From an uncultured Burkholderiales bacterium (GTDB taxonomy: Bacteria; Pseudomonadota; Gammaproteobacteria; Burkholderiales; Burkholderiaceae): a stretch of 64,000 nt of DNA. Below the pieces are notes generated by a model. That model worked only from the letters and a program-made list of their open reading frames with translations. It did not search any database and was not told where the DNA came from. Each line of letters begins with the position of its first letter. The first letter of the stretch is position 1. The stretch is from positions 18,978 through 82,977 of the forward strand of contig CALBEV010000181.1 in the NCBI GenBank assembly GCA_937891045.1, read 5' to 3'. The position numbers and the translations under genes were made by a program. Positions 26,660 to 36,188 of the stretch are shown one piece after another.

Positions 26660-27772
26660 TCAAGCTTTGAAAGGCGCAGCCAGCAGCATATAGCGTGGCG
26701 GCATTGCGGGGCTGTCTTCGTTGAGCAGACCGACCCAATCCAAGGCTTGCAGGTTTTCCAGCACCACTTCCAGTTGAAGTGGATCGACCTGAAGCCGCTG
26801 CGCCAACTCCAAATGACCCATCCCATGGCGAGGTGTTTGCCGCATCTCTTGCAGCACTTGCAGCACCTCGGTGGCCAACTGAAAATGCCAGCCCGGTGCA
26901 GTGCTGTGTCGCAAGGCGCCCATCATCAAGCTGGGCCAACTGGCCACCAGTACCGCACCCAGCAACACGATCACCCAGTTCATGTAAATCCAGACCAGCA
27001 AAATGGGCACCGTGGCGAACGCGCCATACACCAGCGAAAACGTGGACATGCTGCCCAGATACCAAGTAAGCAAGCCCCTTGCGGCCTCCAATACCACCGT
27101 GGTTGTCAAACTGCCCCCTAACACCTGTCGCCAAGGCACATGGGTATAGGGTACGAACCGATACAGGCAGGTGATCCCGGTCCACAACAAGACAAACTCC
27201 AACACGTCCAGGGCCAGTTTCATCCCCGGTGCTTGACTGCGCAGTGAGCCTCCAGACCAACTGATGACCGAGGCCATGGTGACCAGGCCCGCTGTCAGCA
27301 GCAATGGGCCCAGCGTCAATACGGCCCAATACAAGATCACCCGTTGGCCCATGGGTCTGTGTTTTCGCACCCGCCAAATCGCGTTCAAACTCCGGTCGAT
27401 GGTGAAAATCAGCACCAGCGCGGAAAAAAGCAAGACAGCAAAACTCACCGAGCCCAAGCGACTGGCCTTGGTGGTGAACTGGGTCATGTAGCCCAACACC
27501 TGGCGGGAGATGCTGTCGGGAATCAGGCTTTCCACAAGCCAGCGTTGCAGCACGTTTTGGAACTGATCGAAGATGGGAAAAGCGGTCACCACGGCCAAGG
27601 TGACCGTGACCAGCGGCACCAAGGCGATGGTGGTGGTGAAGGTGAGCGCCCCAGCGGTTTGACCCAAGCGGTCATCGGCAAAACGCAGTCGCAAACTGCG
27701 GGCGGCCATGCGCCATGGGAATTCTTGCAAGCCCTGCCAACTGTTTTTCAGATACGAGACAATCATCCGCAT
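26660..27772 (-). CDS. YihY/BrkB-family inner membrane protein
   Basis: A 370-residue protein with about six transmembrane helices and the family motif LRLRFADDRLGQTAGALTFTTTIALVPL, followed by WRVRKHRPMGQRVILYWAVLTLGPLL. The C-terminal 100 residues are a soluble winged-helix-like domain, common in betaproteobacterial members. The exact function is unknown; the family was once mislabelled ribonuclease BN. Starts at 27772 or 27766 both lie next to the divergent DUF2069 gene, leaving only 3 bp between the two ATGs; the upstream frame to 28219 is antisense to that gene and not credible. Confidence 0.85.
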   Translation of the reverse strand: MRMIVSYLKNSWQGLQEFPWRMAARSLRLRFADDRLGQTAGALTFTTTIALVPLVTVTLAVVTAFPIFDQFQNVLQRWLVESLIPDSISRQVLGYMTQFTTKASRLGSVSFAVLLFSALVLIFTIDRSLNAIWRVRKHRPMGQRVILYWAVLTLGPLLLTAGLVTMASVISWSGGSLRSQAPGMKLALDVLEFVLLWTGITCLYRFVPYTHVPWRQVLGGSLTTTVVLEAARGLLTWYLGSMSTFSLVYGAFATVPILLVWIYMNWVIVLLGAVLVASWPSLMMGALRHSTAPGWHFQLATEVLQVLQEMRQTPRHGMGHLELAQRLQVDPLQLEVVLENLQALDWVGLLNEDSPAMPPRYMLLAAPFKA

Positions 27773-27775
27773 ATC

Positions 27776-28195
27776 ATGCCATTGCCACCTCCCCCCCTGA
27801 CCCCCACCGCCCTGCGCCATGTGCAGCTCACCCGTTTCATGGCGGTGGGCAGCTTGCTCGGGCTCATTGTGTTGTCGCTGTGTTGGGAGCTGTGGTTGGC
27901 GCCGCTGCGCCCCGGCGGCTCTTGGTTGGTACTCAAAGCCCTGCCCTTGCTGCTGCCGCTGGTGGGCTTGCTGAAAAACCGCATGTACACCTACCGCTGG
28001 GTCAGCTTGGTGGTCTGGTTGTATTTCACCGAAGGCGTGGTGCGGGCGCAGGGTGACCGTTGGCCCAGCAACCTGTATGCAGGCATTGAAATTGTGTTGT
28101 GCTTGATCCTGTTCACGGCTTGTGCCCTGCATGTGCGACTGCGCTTGAGCAACGCGGCTTTGGCTGCCGCCCCATTGGACGCCACGAATGGCTGA
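27776..28195 (+). CDS. DUF2069 membrane protein
   Basis: A 139-residue protein with four hydrophobic segments and the conserved ending NRMYTYRWVSLVVWLYFTEG followed by GDRWPSNLYAGIEIVLCLIL, typical of DUF2069. Its function is not known. It starts divergently from the yihY-type gene and overlaps the FAD dehydrogenase by 8 bp. Proteins of this family commonly neighbour yihY and wrbA-like genes in betaproteobacteria, so a link with membrane or redox housekeeping is only a guess. Confidence 0.8.
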   Translation: MPLPPPPLTPTALRHVQLTRFMAVGSLLGLIVLSLCWELWLAPLRPGGSWLVLKALPLLLPLVGLLKNRMYTYRWVSLVVWLYFTEGVVRAQGDRWPSNLYAGIEIVLCLILFTACALHVRLRLSNAALAAAPLDATNG

Positions 28196-29603
28196 GCTGC
28201 TGGCCCATTTGCGTGCCATTTGCGGTGACGCTCATGTTCTGACCGACCAAGACCTGAGTGCCTACGAGCGCGATTGGCGCGGCCGAGCCCAAGGCAAAGC
28301 CCGGTGTGTGGTGCGCCCCGGCAGCACAACTGAAGTGGCCGCGGTGGTGAAAGCCTGTGCCGCCGCTGGCTTACCGATGGTGCCGCAAGGCGGCAACACC
28401 GGTTTGGTGATGGGCTCCACGCCCGATGATTCTGGCCGCGAGGTGGTGCTGAGTTTGCAACGCATGAACGCGGTGCGCAGTTTGGACGCGGCCAACGCCA
28501 CCTTGACGGTGGAAGCTGGTTGTGTGTTGGAGCGCTTGCAGCAAGTGGCCGACGACGCAGGGTTTTTGTTTCCCTTGAGCTTGGCGTCGGAGGGCAGTTG
28601 CACCATCGGCGGCAACCTGGCCAGCAACGCGGGTGGCACCCAGGTGCTGCGCTATGGCAATGCGCGGGACTTGTGCTTGGGACTGGAAGTCGTGACGCCG
28701 CAGGGCGAGGTTTGGCAAGGCCTCTCGGGCTTGCGCAAGGACAACACGGGCCTGGATTTGCGCAACCTGTTCATTGGCAGCGAAGGCACGTTGGGGGTCA
28801 TCACAGCGGCCACTTTGAGACTCTTTCCCAAGCCTGCGGCACAACGCACCGCTTGGGCGGCTGTGCCTTCGGTGCAAGCGGCAGTGGATTTGCTGGGTTT
28901 GGCACAACAGCAATTGGGCGCAGGCCTTACCGGCTTTGAAATGATGGGCCAGGTGGCGCTGGGTTTGGTGGTGAAACATTTCCCCAGCATGAGCGTGCCG
29001 CTGTGGCAATCTGCGCCTTACTGTGTGCTGCTGGAACTCAGCGACACCGACAACGAAGACCATGCCCACCAGCAGTTGGAGCGCTTGCTGGAAACCGCCC
29101 TGGAGCACGGTTGCGTTGTGGACGCGGTGGTGGCGCAGACCATCGCGCAATCCAAAGCGCTATGGCATGTGCGCGAAAGCATCAGCATGGCGCAGGCGAC
29201 TGAGGGCCTGAACATCAAACATGACATCGCCTTGCCGGTGTCGGCCATTCCCGCGTTTGTGGCCCACACCGATGCCCTGTTGGCCCAGCAACTGCCGGGC
29301 GTGCGCATGGTGAATTTTGGCCACTTGGGCGACGGCAATTTGCATTACAACGTGCAATGCCCTCTCAATTCTGATGCCGCTGTGTTTTTGCAAGCGCATG
29401 AAGCGCAAGTGAACCACTGCGTGTACGAAGCCGTGAAAAGCTTTGGTGGTTCGATCAGCGCCGAGCATGGCATTGGCCGCTTGAAGGCTGAGACCTTGCC
29501 GCATTACAAAGACCCTGTTGCATTGGCCATGATGCGCAGCATCAAGCAGGCCTTGGATCCACAGAACTTGATGAATCCGGGCAGGGTTCTAAACCTCGGT
29601 TAG
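28188..29603 (+). CDS. FAD-linked 2-hydroxyacid dehydrogenase (GlcD/D2HGDH family)
   Basis: A 471-residue flavoenzyme with an N-terminal PCMH-type FAD domain (VVPQGGNTGLV-type motif MVPQGGNTGLVMGST and GSEGTLGVITAATL) and a C-terminal substrate domain with HLGDGNLHYNV and SAEHGIGRLK. Relatives oxidise D-lactate, glycolate or D-2-hydroxyglutarate and pass electrons to the quinone pool or ETF. No GlcE or GlcF gene is adjacent, which favours a stand-alone D-2-hydroxyglutarate or D-lactate dehydrogenase. It overlaps the DUF2069 gene by 8 bp. Confidence 0.85.
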   Translation: MAELLAHLRAICGDAHVLTDQDLSAYERDWRGRAQGKARCVVRPGSTTEVAAVVKACAAAGLPMVPQGGNTGLVMGSTPDDSGREVVLSLQRMNAVRSLDAANATLTVEAGCVLERLQQVADDAGFLFPLSLASEGSCTIGGNLASNAGGTQVLRYGNARDLCLGLEVVTPQGEVWQGLSGLRKDNTGLDLRNLFIGSEGTLGVITAATLRLFPKPAAQRTAWAAVPSVQAAVDLLGLAQQQLGAGLTGFEMMGQVALGLVVKHFPSMSVPLWQSAPYCVLLELSDTDNEDHAHQQLERLLETALEHGCVVDAVVAQTIAQSKALWHVRESISMAQATEGLNIKHDIALPVSAIPAFVAHTDALLAQQLPGVRMVNFGHLGDGNLHYNVQCPLNSDAAVFLQAHEAQVNHCVYEAVKSFGGSISAEHGIGRLKAETLPHYKDPVALAMMRSIKQALDPQNLMNPGRVLNLG

Positions 29604-29673
29604 CGCAATGGCTTTGACATAACGAGCCAGCCCTTGTGTCGATCTGATTATTTGACCGTTTTACACTCTCAGC

Positions 29674-30519
29674 ATGAGTTCCACCACCCACCCCCAGCCC
29701 ATCCCCACGCCCTACGAAGATTTCATGCGCCATGTGTACACGCAGGGGGTGGAAAAGTCCGACCGCACCGGCACCGGCACCCGCAGCGTGTTCGGCCACC
29801 AAATGCGCTTTGACTTGCGCCAAGGTTTTCCACTGGTCACCACCAAAAAAGTGCACCTGAAATCCATCATCGTCGAGTTGCTGTGGTTCCTCACCGGTTC
29901 AAGCAACAACAACTGGTTGACCGAACGTGGCTGCACCATTTGGGACGAATGGGCCCGCGCGGATGGCGATTTGGGACCGGTGTACGGCGTGCAATGGCGC
30001 AGTTGGCCCACGCCCGAGGGCGGCCACATCGATCAAATTTCCGATGTCATCAAGACCCTGAAAACCAACCCCGATTCCCGCCGCATCATCGTGAGCGCTT
30101 GGAACGTGGCCGATCTGTCCAAGATGGCACTCATGCCCTGCCACGCCTTCTTCCAGTTTTACGTGGCACCACCCACCACCCCAGGTGGCAAAGGCCAGCT
30201 GAGTTGCCAGCTGTACCAACGCAGTGCCGACATTTTTTTGGGTGTGCCGTTCAACATCGCCAGTTACGCGCTGCTCACCCACATGGTGGCGCAGCAATGC
30301 GACCTCGAGGTGGGCGATTTCATTTGGACGGGTGGCGACTGCCACATCTACAGCAACCACCACGACCAAGTGGAACTGCAACTCTCGCGTTCGCCCTTCC
30401 CTGCCCCCACACTGCACATCAAACGCAAACCCGACTCCATCTTCGACTACCAGTTTGAAGACTTCGAGGTCCGCGATTACCAGTGCCACCCTGGCATCAA
30501 AGCACCGGTCGCGGTTTAA
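29674..30519 (+). CDS. thyA: Thymidylate synthase
   Basis: The 281-residue folate-dependent enzyme methylates dUMP to dTMP. Visible are [20 protein letters not shown] near the N-terminus, the nucleophile Cys in [13 protein letters not shown], and [19 protein letters not shown] with the dUMP-binding residues. A 20-residue insertion around [11 protein letters not shown] relative to the E. coli enzyme is common in beta-proteobacteria. It is followed 6 bp later by folA, which regenerates the folate it consumes. Confidence 0.97.
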   Translation: MSSTTHPQPIPTPYEDFMRHVYTQGVEKSDRTGTGTRSVFGHQMRFDLRQGFPLVTTKKVHLKSIIVELLWFLTGSSNNNWLTERGCTIWDEWARADGDLGPVYGVQWRSWPTPEGGHIDQISDVIKTLKTNPDSRRIIVSAWNVADLSKMALMPCHAFFQFYVAPPTTPGGKGQLSCQLYQRSADIFLGVPFNIASYALLTHMVAQQCDLEVGDFIWTGGDCHIYSNHHDQVELQLSRSPFPAPTLHIKRKPDSIFDYQFEDFEVRDYQCHPGIKAPVAV

Positions 30520-30524
30520 CAGCC

Positions 30525-31019
30525 ATGCCCCTGCATCTGATTTACGCCCGCGCCCGCAACAACGTCATTGGCCTCAATGGTGATTTGCCTTGGCATCTGC
30601 CCGAAGACTTGGCGCATTTCAAACGCACCACCTTGGGGCAACCGGTGGTGATGGGTCGCATCACCTGGGAGTCCATTCCCGAAAAATTCAGACCTCTGCC
30701 TGGTCGCCGCAATGTGGTGGTGAGCCGCCAAAGCAACTACCCCGCTGCAGGTGCCACGGTGGTGGACTCATTGCAAGCTGCCTTGGCCTTGTTCCATGCT
30801 GATGAAGTGGTTTGGTTGATTGGGGGAGCACAACTTTATGCACAAGGCTTGCCGCTCGCTTCGCAAGTGGTGGTGACGGACATCGATGCCGACTTTGAAG
30901 GCGACGCGTATGCGCCCTTGTTGTCTGCAGATTGGCAAGAGCAAAGCCGAAGCACACACACGTCGGCCCAAGGTTTGAATTACAGCTTGGTGACGTTCAA
31001 ACGTTTCATCTCAGCTTGA
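30525..31019 (+). CDS. folA: Dihydrofolate reductase
   Basis: This 164-residue enzyme reduces dihydrofolate made by thymidylate synthase. The motifs IGLNGDLPWHLPEDLAHFKR, VVMGRITWESI, LPGRRNVVVSR and LIGGAQLYAQ are standard DHFR. ATG 30525 is 6 bp after the thyA stop; the frame extends into thyA without support. Its end overlaps the convergent bioD stop by 9 bp, so no room remains for a terminator between them. Confidence 0.96.
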   Translation: MPLHLIYARARNNVIGLNGDLPWHLPEDLAHFKRTTLGQPVVMGRITWESIPEKFRPLPGRRNVVVSRQSNYPAAGATVVDSLQAALALFHADEVVWLIGGAQLYAQGLPLASQVVVTDIDADFEGDAYAPLLSADWQEQSRSTHTSAQGLNYSLVTFKRFISA

Positions 31020-31709
31020 TGGGAACGCAGTCAAATGGGCTGCCGCTGCCGCGGCATCAGGCTGCACGAGCCTAGGGATGCTGCCCAACAAAGGCGCATG
31101 GATTCTTTGCGCAATGGCTTGTATGTTTTCTTCCAAGTACAACATCTGGGGATCCACCACATTGGCCACCCAGCCCAGCAGATCCAAACCTCTGGCGCGA
31201 ATGGCCTCTGCTGTTAGCAAGGCTTGGCTGATGCAACCCAAACGCATACCCACCACCAAGACCACCGGTAACCCAAGGTCACGTGCCAAATCTGCGGTGT
31301 CATAGTGGTCGTTCAAAGGCACACAAAAACCGCCAACCCCTTCCACCACAACGGCTTGGGCTTGTGTGCGTACATGCTCAAAACTGCGCAAGATCAACGC
31401 TGGATCAATGTGTACCTGTTGGGCAGCAGCTGCTAAGTGCGGCGCTGCAGGCGTTTGAAAAATATAGGGCGAGGTATCGCTGACGGGTAAATCCACTGAG
31501 GCCACTTGGGCCAAGGCGTCCACATCTTCGTTGCACCAGCGGCCTTCATGCAGATAGGCACCAGCAGCGACTGGCTTCATGGCGGCCACCCTGAACCCTT
31601 GCTGGGCTTGCCGATAAACCAAGGCACTGGCCACCAATGTTTTGCCGATTTCAGTATCGGTGCCTGTGACAAAACAGGAAAACGGTGTTTGAAGATGGAA
31701 GTTGTTCAT
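31011..31709 (-). CDS. bioD: Dethiobiotin synthetase
   Basis: A 232-residue ATP-dependent carboxylase that closes the ureido ring of dethiobiotin. The P-loop-like TGTDTEIGKTLVASALV, MKPVAAGA and VEGVGGFCVPL segments identify BioD. Its start overlaps the bioF stop as ATGA. It is the last gene of the bioA-bioF-bioD operon and converges with folA. Confidence 0.95.
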   Translation of the reverse strand: MNNFHLQTPFSCFVTGTDTEIGKTLVASALVYRQAQQGFRVAAMKPVAAGAYLHEGRWCNEDVDALAQVASVDLPVSDTSPYIFQTPAAPHLAAAAQQVHIDPALILRSFEHVRTQAQAVVVEGVGGFCVPLNDHYDTADLARDLGLPVVLVVGMRLGCISQALLTAEAIRARGLDLLGWVANVVDPQMLYLEENIQAIAQRIHAPLLGSIPRLVQPDAAAAAAHLTAFPSS

Positions 31710-32899
31710 GGCTTGTGCAAGGCGGCTAAGGCGTTTTTCAGCTGATCAAGGTTGTTCATGGTGTGGCCTGCTGACAAGGTGATGCGCAGCCTGGCTGTGT
31801 TTGGCGGAACAGTCGGCGCACGAATAGCGCTGACCCAAATGCCTTGTGACTGCAAATCTGCCGAGGCCTGCAAAACGGCGGCATTGCTGCCCACCACCAG
31901 CGGTTGAATGGCAGAGGTTGAAGCCAGTTTGCGCCAATGCGAGGGGATCGAAGATGCAGAAAATGCATCAATCAACCTTGTCAAATGGGCTCTGCGCATT
32001 TGGCCCTCTTCGCCGCCAATGATCTGCAGACTGGTGAGCAAGGCATGCGCTAATGCGGCGGGTGCGGCGGTGGTGTAGATGTAGGGTCGCGAACGTTGCA
32101 CCATCCACTCGATCAACATGCTGTGGGCAGCCACGAATGCACCGGCAACGCCAGCAGCCTTTCCAAGCGTGCCCACATAGATCAACTGTTCTGAACACAA
32201 TCCCGCATGCTGCAACAAACCAGCACCCTTGTCCCCAAGCACACCAAAGCCGTGCGCATCATCGATCAACAACCAAGCACCATGCTGCTCGCAGATGGCC
32301 AGCAGTTCCTTGGCCGAAGCCAAGTCACCATCCATGCTGAAGACGCCATCAGAGACGACCACCTTGGTTCCGCTGCCTGAATCCATCAAAAGTGATCGCA
32401 GTTGCTGCAGATCACTGTGGGCATAGACCTGGTAGTTGGCGCGTGACAAACGGATGCCATCAATCAAGGACGCATGATTGAGCGCATCGGAAAAAAAAGT
32501 CAAGTCACCCTTAGACAGGTCACCCAGCGCCGACAGCACGCCCAGATTGGCCATGTAGCCGGTCGAGAAAAAAAGTGCACGCACGGCAGGAATGTGGTCG
32601 GCCAACATGCTGGCCAACACCGTTTCAAGCTGGTCGTGCGCTTGACTGTGGCCGCTGATCAAGTGAGAAGCGCCACTGCCAGCGCCATAAATTGAAACGC
32701 CTTCACGCAAGGCTTCCATGACCCCAGGATGGGCTGCCAGACCGAGGTAATCATTGCTATTGAAAGCCAATAGCGGTTGCCCGTTGACCAACAATTGCGG
32801 TTGGCAAAGCGATGCGGTCATGCGTCGTTGCCGGTGCAAACCTTGTTCATTCAGAACCGACAGCTTCTGGGCCAAATGACTCAATGCCTGGAAATTCAT
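31706..32899 (-). CDS. bioF: 8-amino-7-oxononanoate synthase
   Basis: A 397-residue PLP enzyme that condenses pimeloyl-ACP (or -CoA) with alanine. Family marks are FNSNDYLGLAAHPGV, GSGASHLISGH, DDAHGFGVLGDKG and the PLP lysine in YVGTLGKAAGVAGAF. Both ends overlap neighbours by 4 bp (bioA upstream, bioD downstream), showing a tightly coupled operon. No bioC or bioH is next to it, so the pimeloyl-forming step is encoded elsewhere. Confidence 0.95.
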   Translation of the reverse strand: MNFQALSHLAQKLSVLNEQGLHRQRRMTASLCQPQLLVNGQPLLAFNSNDYLGLAAHPGVMEALREGVSIYGAGSGASHLISGHSQAHDQLETVLASMLADHIPAVRALFFSTGYMANLGVLSALGDLSKGDLTFFSDALNHASLIDGIRLSRANYQVYAHSDLQQLRSLLMDSGSGTKVVVSDGVFSMDGDLASAKELLAICEQHGAWLLIDDAHGFGVLGDKGAGLLQHAGLCSEQLIYVGTLGKAAGVAGAFVAAHSMLIEWMVQRSRPYIYTTAAPAALAHALLTSLQIIGGEEGQMRRAHLTRLIDAFSASSIPSHWRKLASTSAIQPLVVGSNAAVLQASADLQSQGIWVSAIRAPTVPPNTARLRITLSAGHTMNNLDQLKNALAALHKP

Positions 32900-34275
32900 G
32901 CAGCCACAACTTCCTCGAAAACAGTTGCCAAGCGTTCAGCGAGGAACTGAATTTCAGCATCGCTCAAGATGTAAGGCGGCATCAGGTAAACCGTTTGGCC
33001 AATCGGGCGCAGTAAAAGTTCGTGCTTCAATGCGGACGCAAAAAACCGGCGTGAAAAACTTGCCGCCAATGCAGGGTCTTCAATCAGGGCATCAAACGCC
33101 CAGATCATGCCTTGTTGTCGAAAATGCCTGACCTTGGCGTGTTGCTGCAAAGAAGACAGTGCTGTGCTGAGTTTTGCTCCAAGAACGGCATTTTCTGTGA
33201 GCACATCATCTTCTTTGAAAATGGCCAAGGTGGCCAAGGCCGCACTGCAAGCCAAGGGGTTGCCCGTGTAGGAATGCGAATGCAGAAAACCTCGCGCCAA
33301 TGAATCAGCGTAAAAACTTTGGTAAATCTCCTCGCGGGTCATGACCAAGGACAAAGGCAAGTAGCCACCGCTGATGCCTTTGGACAAACATAAAAAATCA
33401 GGCCAAACACCTGCATGCTCACAAGCAAAAAAGCGGCCAGTGCGACCACAGCCCACGGCAATTTCATCGGCAATCATGTGAACTTGGTAATGGTTGCACA
33501 AACGCCTGACTTCTTGCACATACAAAGGGCTGTGCATGGCTATGCCGCCCGCACACTGAACCAAGGGCTCAAGGATCACGGCACTGATCAAATGAGCACG
33601 CTCTTTGAGCAAGGCTTCAAGCACTTGGGCCGCCTGCATGGCCACCTGATCGGCTGACTCACCCGGCGCCGCCGTGCGAGCATCTGGGGATTGGACGCAA
33701 TGTGCGGCTTGCAACAGGGGCGCATAGGCGTCACGAAAAATGGGGACATCGGTCACGCCCAAGGCCCCTACAGTTTCGCCGTGATAGCCGCCTTGAAGAC
33801 AGACAAATTCTTGTTTTTGCTGCAAGCCTTGGTTGCGCCAACTGTGAAAACTCATTTTGAGGGCGATCTCTACGGCCGAGGCACCGTCAGACGCATAAAA
33901 GCAATGCCCCAACACATGATCAGTCAAGGCCGACAGCTCTTCAGACAAGCGCACCACAGGTTCATGGGTGAAGCCGGCGAGCATGGCGTGCTCGAGTGTG
34001 TCGAGTTGATTTTTCAGGGCGGCATTGATACGTGGATTGGTGTGACCGAATAAATTCACCCACCAAGAACTGATGGCATCCAAATATTTGTGACCGTCAT
34101 GATCAAACAACCATGCACCACTGCCTCGGTGAACAGCCACCAAAGGAGTTGATTCATGGTGTTGCATCTGGGTGCAAGGATGCCAAACATGACGCAAGCT
34201 GCGTTGCATCAAATGAATAGATGGATGGTCCAGAAACGAGCCTCTTGAAATCAATAACCGAATACGCACATCCAT
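32896..34275 (-). CDS. bioA: Adenosylmethionine-8-amino-7-oxononanoate aminotransferase
   Basis: A PLP class III aminotransferase that converts KAPA to DAPA with SAM as amino donor. [10 protein letters not shown] near the N-terminus, [29 protein letters not shown] and the lysine in [14 protein letters not shown] are diagnostic for BioA. I chose ATG 34275 because AAGGTG lies 5 nt upstream, giving 459 residues; ATG 34209 ([11 protein letters not shown]) is closer to the usual N-terminus but lacks a ribosome site. It is divergent from bioB. Confidence 0.93.
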   Translation of the reverse strand: MDVRIRLLISRGSFLDHPSIHLMQRSLRHVWHPCTQMQHHESTPLVAVHRGSGAWLFDHDGHKYLDAISSWWVNLFGHTNPRINAALKNQLDTLEHAMLAGFTHEPVVRLSEELSALTDHVLGHCFYASDGASAVEIALKMSFHSWRNQGLQQKQEFVCLQGGYHGETVGALGVTDVPIFRDAYAPLLQAAHCVQSPDARTAAPGESADQVAMQAAQVLEALLKERAHLISAVILEPLVQCAGGIAMHSPLYVQEVRRLCNHYQVHMIADEIAVGCGRTGRFFACEHAGVWPDFLCLSKGISGGYLPLSLVMTREEIYQSFYADSLARGFLHSHSYTGNPLACSAALATLAIFKEDDVLTENAVLGAKLSTALSSLQQHAKVRHFRQQGMIWAFDALIEDPALAASFSRRFFASALKHELLLRPIGQTVYLMPPYILSDAEIQFLAERLATVFEEVVAA

Positions 34276-34357
34276 TATCACCTTGAATAACAGGCTTGCA
34301 GGCAAGAGGTTTATTTGTTGCTATATTCGTAGAACTCTTTTATTTACTGATATTGCC

Positions 34358-35359
34358 ATGCCAGCCATTGAAACCCCAGAGCAAACTGTTCACTTCGTCA
34401 AGCCCAAGAAGTTGTCCACGGACGCCACGTCCACCTGGTCGTTGAAAGCCATTGAAGACCTTTTCAATTTGCCCTTCAACGATCTGATGTTTCAAGCGCA
34501 GCAAGTCCACCGCTTGCATTTCGACCCCAACGAAGTTCAACTATCGACCCTGCTCTCCATCAAGACGGGTGGTTGTCCCGAAGATTGCGGTTATTGCCCA
34601 CAGTCCGTGCACTACAACACCGGTGTGGAAGCATCCAAAATGTTGGATGTAGAAGAAGTCAAGCAAGCGGCAGTGGAAGCCCAAAAAAATGGGGCCACTC
34701 GTTTTTGCATGGGTGCAGCATGGCGAGAGCCGAAAGACCGTGATATTGAAAAAGTAGCTGAACTCATTCGCACCGTCAAATCATTGGACATGCAAGCCTG
34801 TTGCACCCTCGGTATGTTGAGCGAGTCGCAAGCCCACACATTAAAACAAGCTGGGCTTGATTACTACAACCACAATTTAGACACGTCACCCGATTTGTAT
34901 GGCGACATCATCACCACGCGCGACTATCAAGAACGCTTAGATACTCTGGCGCATGTGCGGACTGCGGGCATGCATGTTTGCAGTGGCGGCATTGTTGGCA
35001 TGGGTGAAAACAGAGCGCAACGCGCGGGTCTGGTTTTTCAACTGGCCAATCTGCAACCCTATCCAGAATCCGTGCCCATCAACAACTTGGTGCAAGTCGA
35101 AGGCACGCCTTTGCACGGCACCGAGTCCTTGGATTTGCTGGAATTTGTCCGCACCATCGCCGTGGCCCGAATCACCATGCCCCAAGCGCGGGTGCGATTG
35201 TCCGCGGGTCGCCAACAAATGGGCGAGGCGATCCAGGCGCTGTGCTTCATGGCTGGAGCCAACTCGATCTTCTACGGCGATAAATTGCTCACCACCGGCA
35301 ATCCCGATTGGCAACGCGATCAAGCTTTGCTGGGCAAACTCGGCATGGTCACCGCTTGA
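34358..35359 (+). CDS. bioB: Biotin synthase
   Basis: The 333-residue radical-SAM enzyme inserts sulfur into dethiobiotin. The cluster motif [11 protein letters not shown] holds the three radical-SAM cysteines, and [18 protein letters not shown] and [12 protein letters not shown] are conserved. ATG 34358 follows an 82-bp A/T-rich gap from bioA that must hold both divergent promoters; I could not assign a clear BirA-type operator. A GTG/ATG earlier (34283) is in the same frame but unsupported. Confidence 0.96.
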   Translation: MPAIETPEQTVHFVKPKKLSTDATSTWSLKAIEDLFNLPFNDLMFQAQQVHRLHFDPNEVQLSTLLSIKTGGCPEDCGYCPQSVHYNTGVEASKMLDVEEVKQAAVEAQKNGATRFCMGAAWREPKDRDIEKVAELIRTVKSLDMQACCTLGMLSESQAHTLKQAGLDYYNHNLDTSPDLYGDIITTRDYQERLDTLAHVRTAGMHVCSGGIVGMGENRAQRAGLVFQLANLQPYPESVPINNLVQVEGTPLHGTESLDLLEFVRTIAVARITMPQARVRLSAGRQQMGEAIQALCFMAGANSIFYGDKLLTTGNPDWQRDQALLGKLGMVTA

Positions 35360-35376
35360 ACTTGGATTGATGGTGC

Positions 35377-36153
35377 ATGAAACTGGCCACTTGGAACGTC
35401 AACTCGCTCACCGTGCGTTTGCCACAGGTGCTGGACTGGTTGTCTGCGCAAACCGATCATGGCGGCATCGATGTGCTGGCCTTGCAAGAAACCAAAACCA
35501 CTGACGACAAATTCCCCAAAGCCGATATTGAAACAGCGGCTTATCAAGTGGCTTTCTTCGGCCAAAAAACCTACAACGGAGTGGCCCTGATCGCCAAGCA
35601 CCCCATCACTGATGTGGTGCACAACATCCCCGGCTTCAGCGACGACATGGCACGCGTCATCACCGGCACCATCAACGGTGTCCGTGTGGTGGGAGCGTAT
35701 TTTCCCAACGGCCAAGCACCGGACAGCGACAAGTTTGTCTACAAAATGGCTTGGCTCACTGCACTTCATGCCTTCATCAAAGATGAACTGACGCGGTACC
35801 CCAAGCTGGTGTTGATGGGCGACTACAACATCACTTGGGATGATTTGGATGTGTGGGACCCAGTGGCCTTGGCTGGCAGCATCCATTGCACCGATGAAGA
35901 GCGGGCTCACTTCAAAGCCTTGCTCGAATTGGGGCTGCATGATGCCCACCGCTTGTTTGAGCAAGCGCCCAAAAGTTATTCCTGGTGGGATTACCGCGAG
36001 TTTGCATTCCGAAGAAACCGAGGCTTGCGCATCGACCACATCTTGGTGTCCGACGGTTTGAAACCCAGCGTCACCGCTTGCGTGATTGACAAAGCGCCGC
36101 GCAAAAACGAACGCCCCAGCGACCACACGCCAGTGGTGGTGACGATCGCCTAA
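35377..36153 (+). CDS. xth: Exonuclease III (AP endonuclease family)
   Basis: A 258-residue Mg-dependent DNA-repair nuclease that cleaves at abasic sites. MKLATWNVNSL, ALQETKT, MGDYNITWDDLDVWDP, RIDHILVS and the terminal catalytic PSDHTPVVV are all present. It lies 17 bp after bioB on the same strand and converges with ntrC 35 bp downstream. Confidence 0.95.
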   Translation: MKLATWNVNSLTVRLPQVLDWLSAQTDHGGIDVLALQETKTTDDKFPKADIETAAYQVAFFGQKTYNGVALIAKHPITDVVHNIPGFSDDMARVITGTINGVRVVGAYFPNGQAPDSDKFVYKMAWLTALHAFIKDELTRYPKLVLMGDYNITWDDLDVWDPVALAGSIHCTDEERAHFKALLELGLHDAHRLFEQAPKSYSWWDYREFAFRRNRGLRIDHILVSDGLKPSVTACVIDKAPRKNERPSDHTPVVVTIA

Positions 36154-36188
36154 AACTTGCAGGCCTTGCGCTTGTGCAAGGTCTGGGG

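Noticed and set aside
29604..29673. Possible regulatory element before thyA
   Set aside because: A 70-bp gap with A/T-rich sequence; no dyad or leader-peptide pattern strong enough to report.
36164..36181. Hairpin CCTTGC-GCTTGT-GCAAGG between convergent xth and ntrC
   Set aside because: The stem is 6 bp and has no T-tract on either side, so I do not call a terminator.
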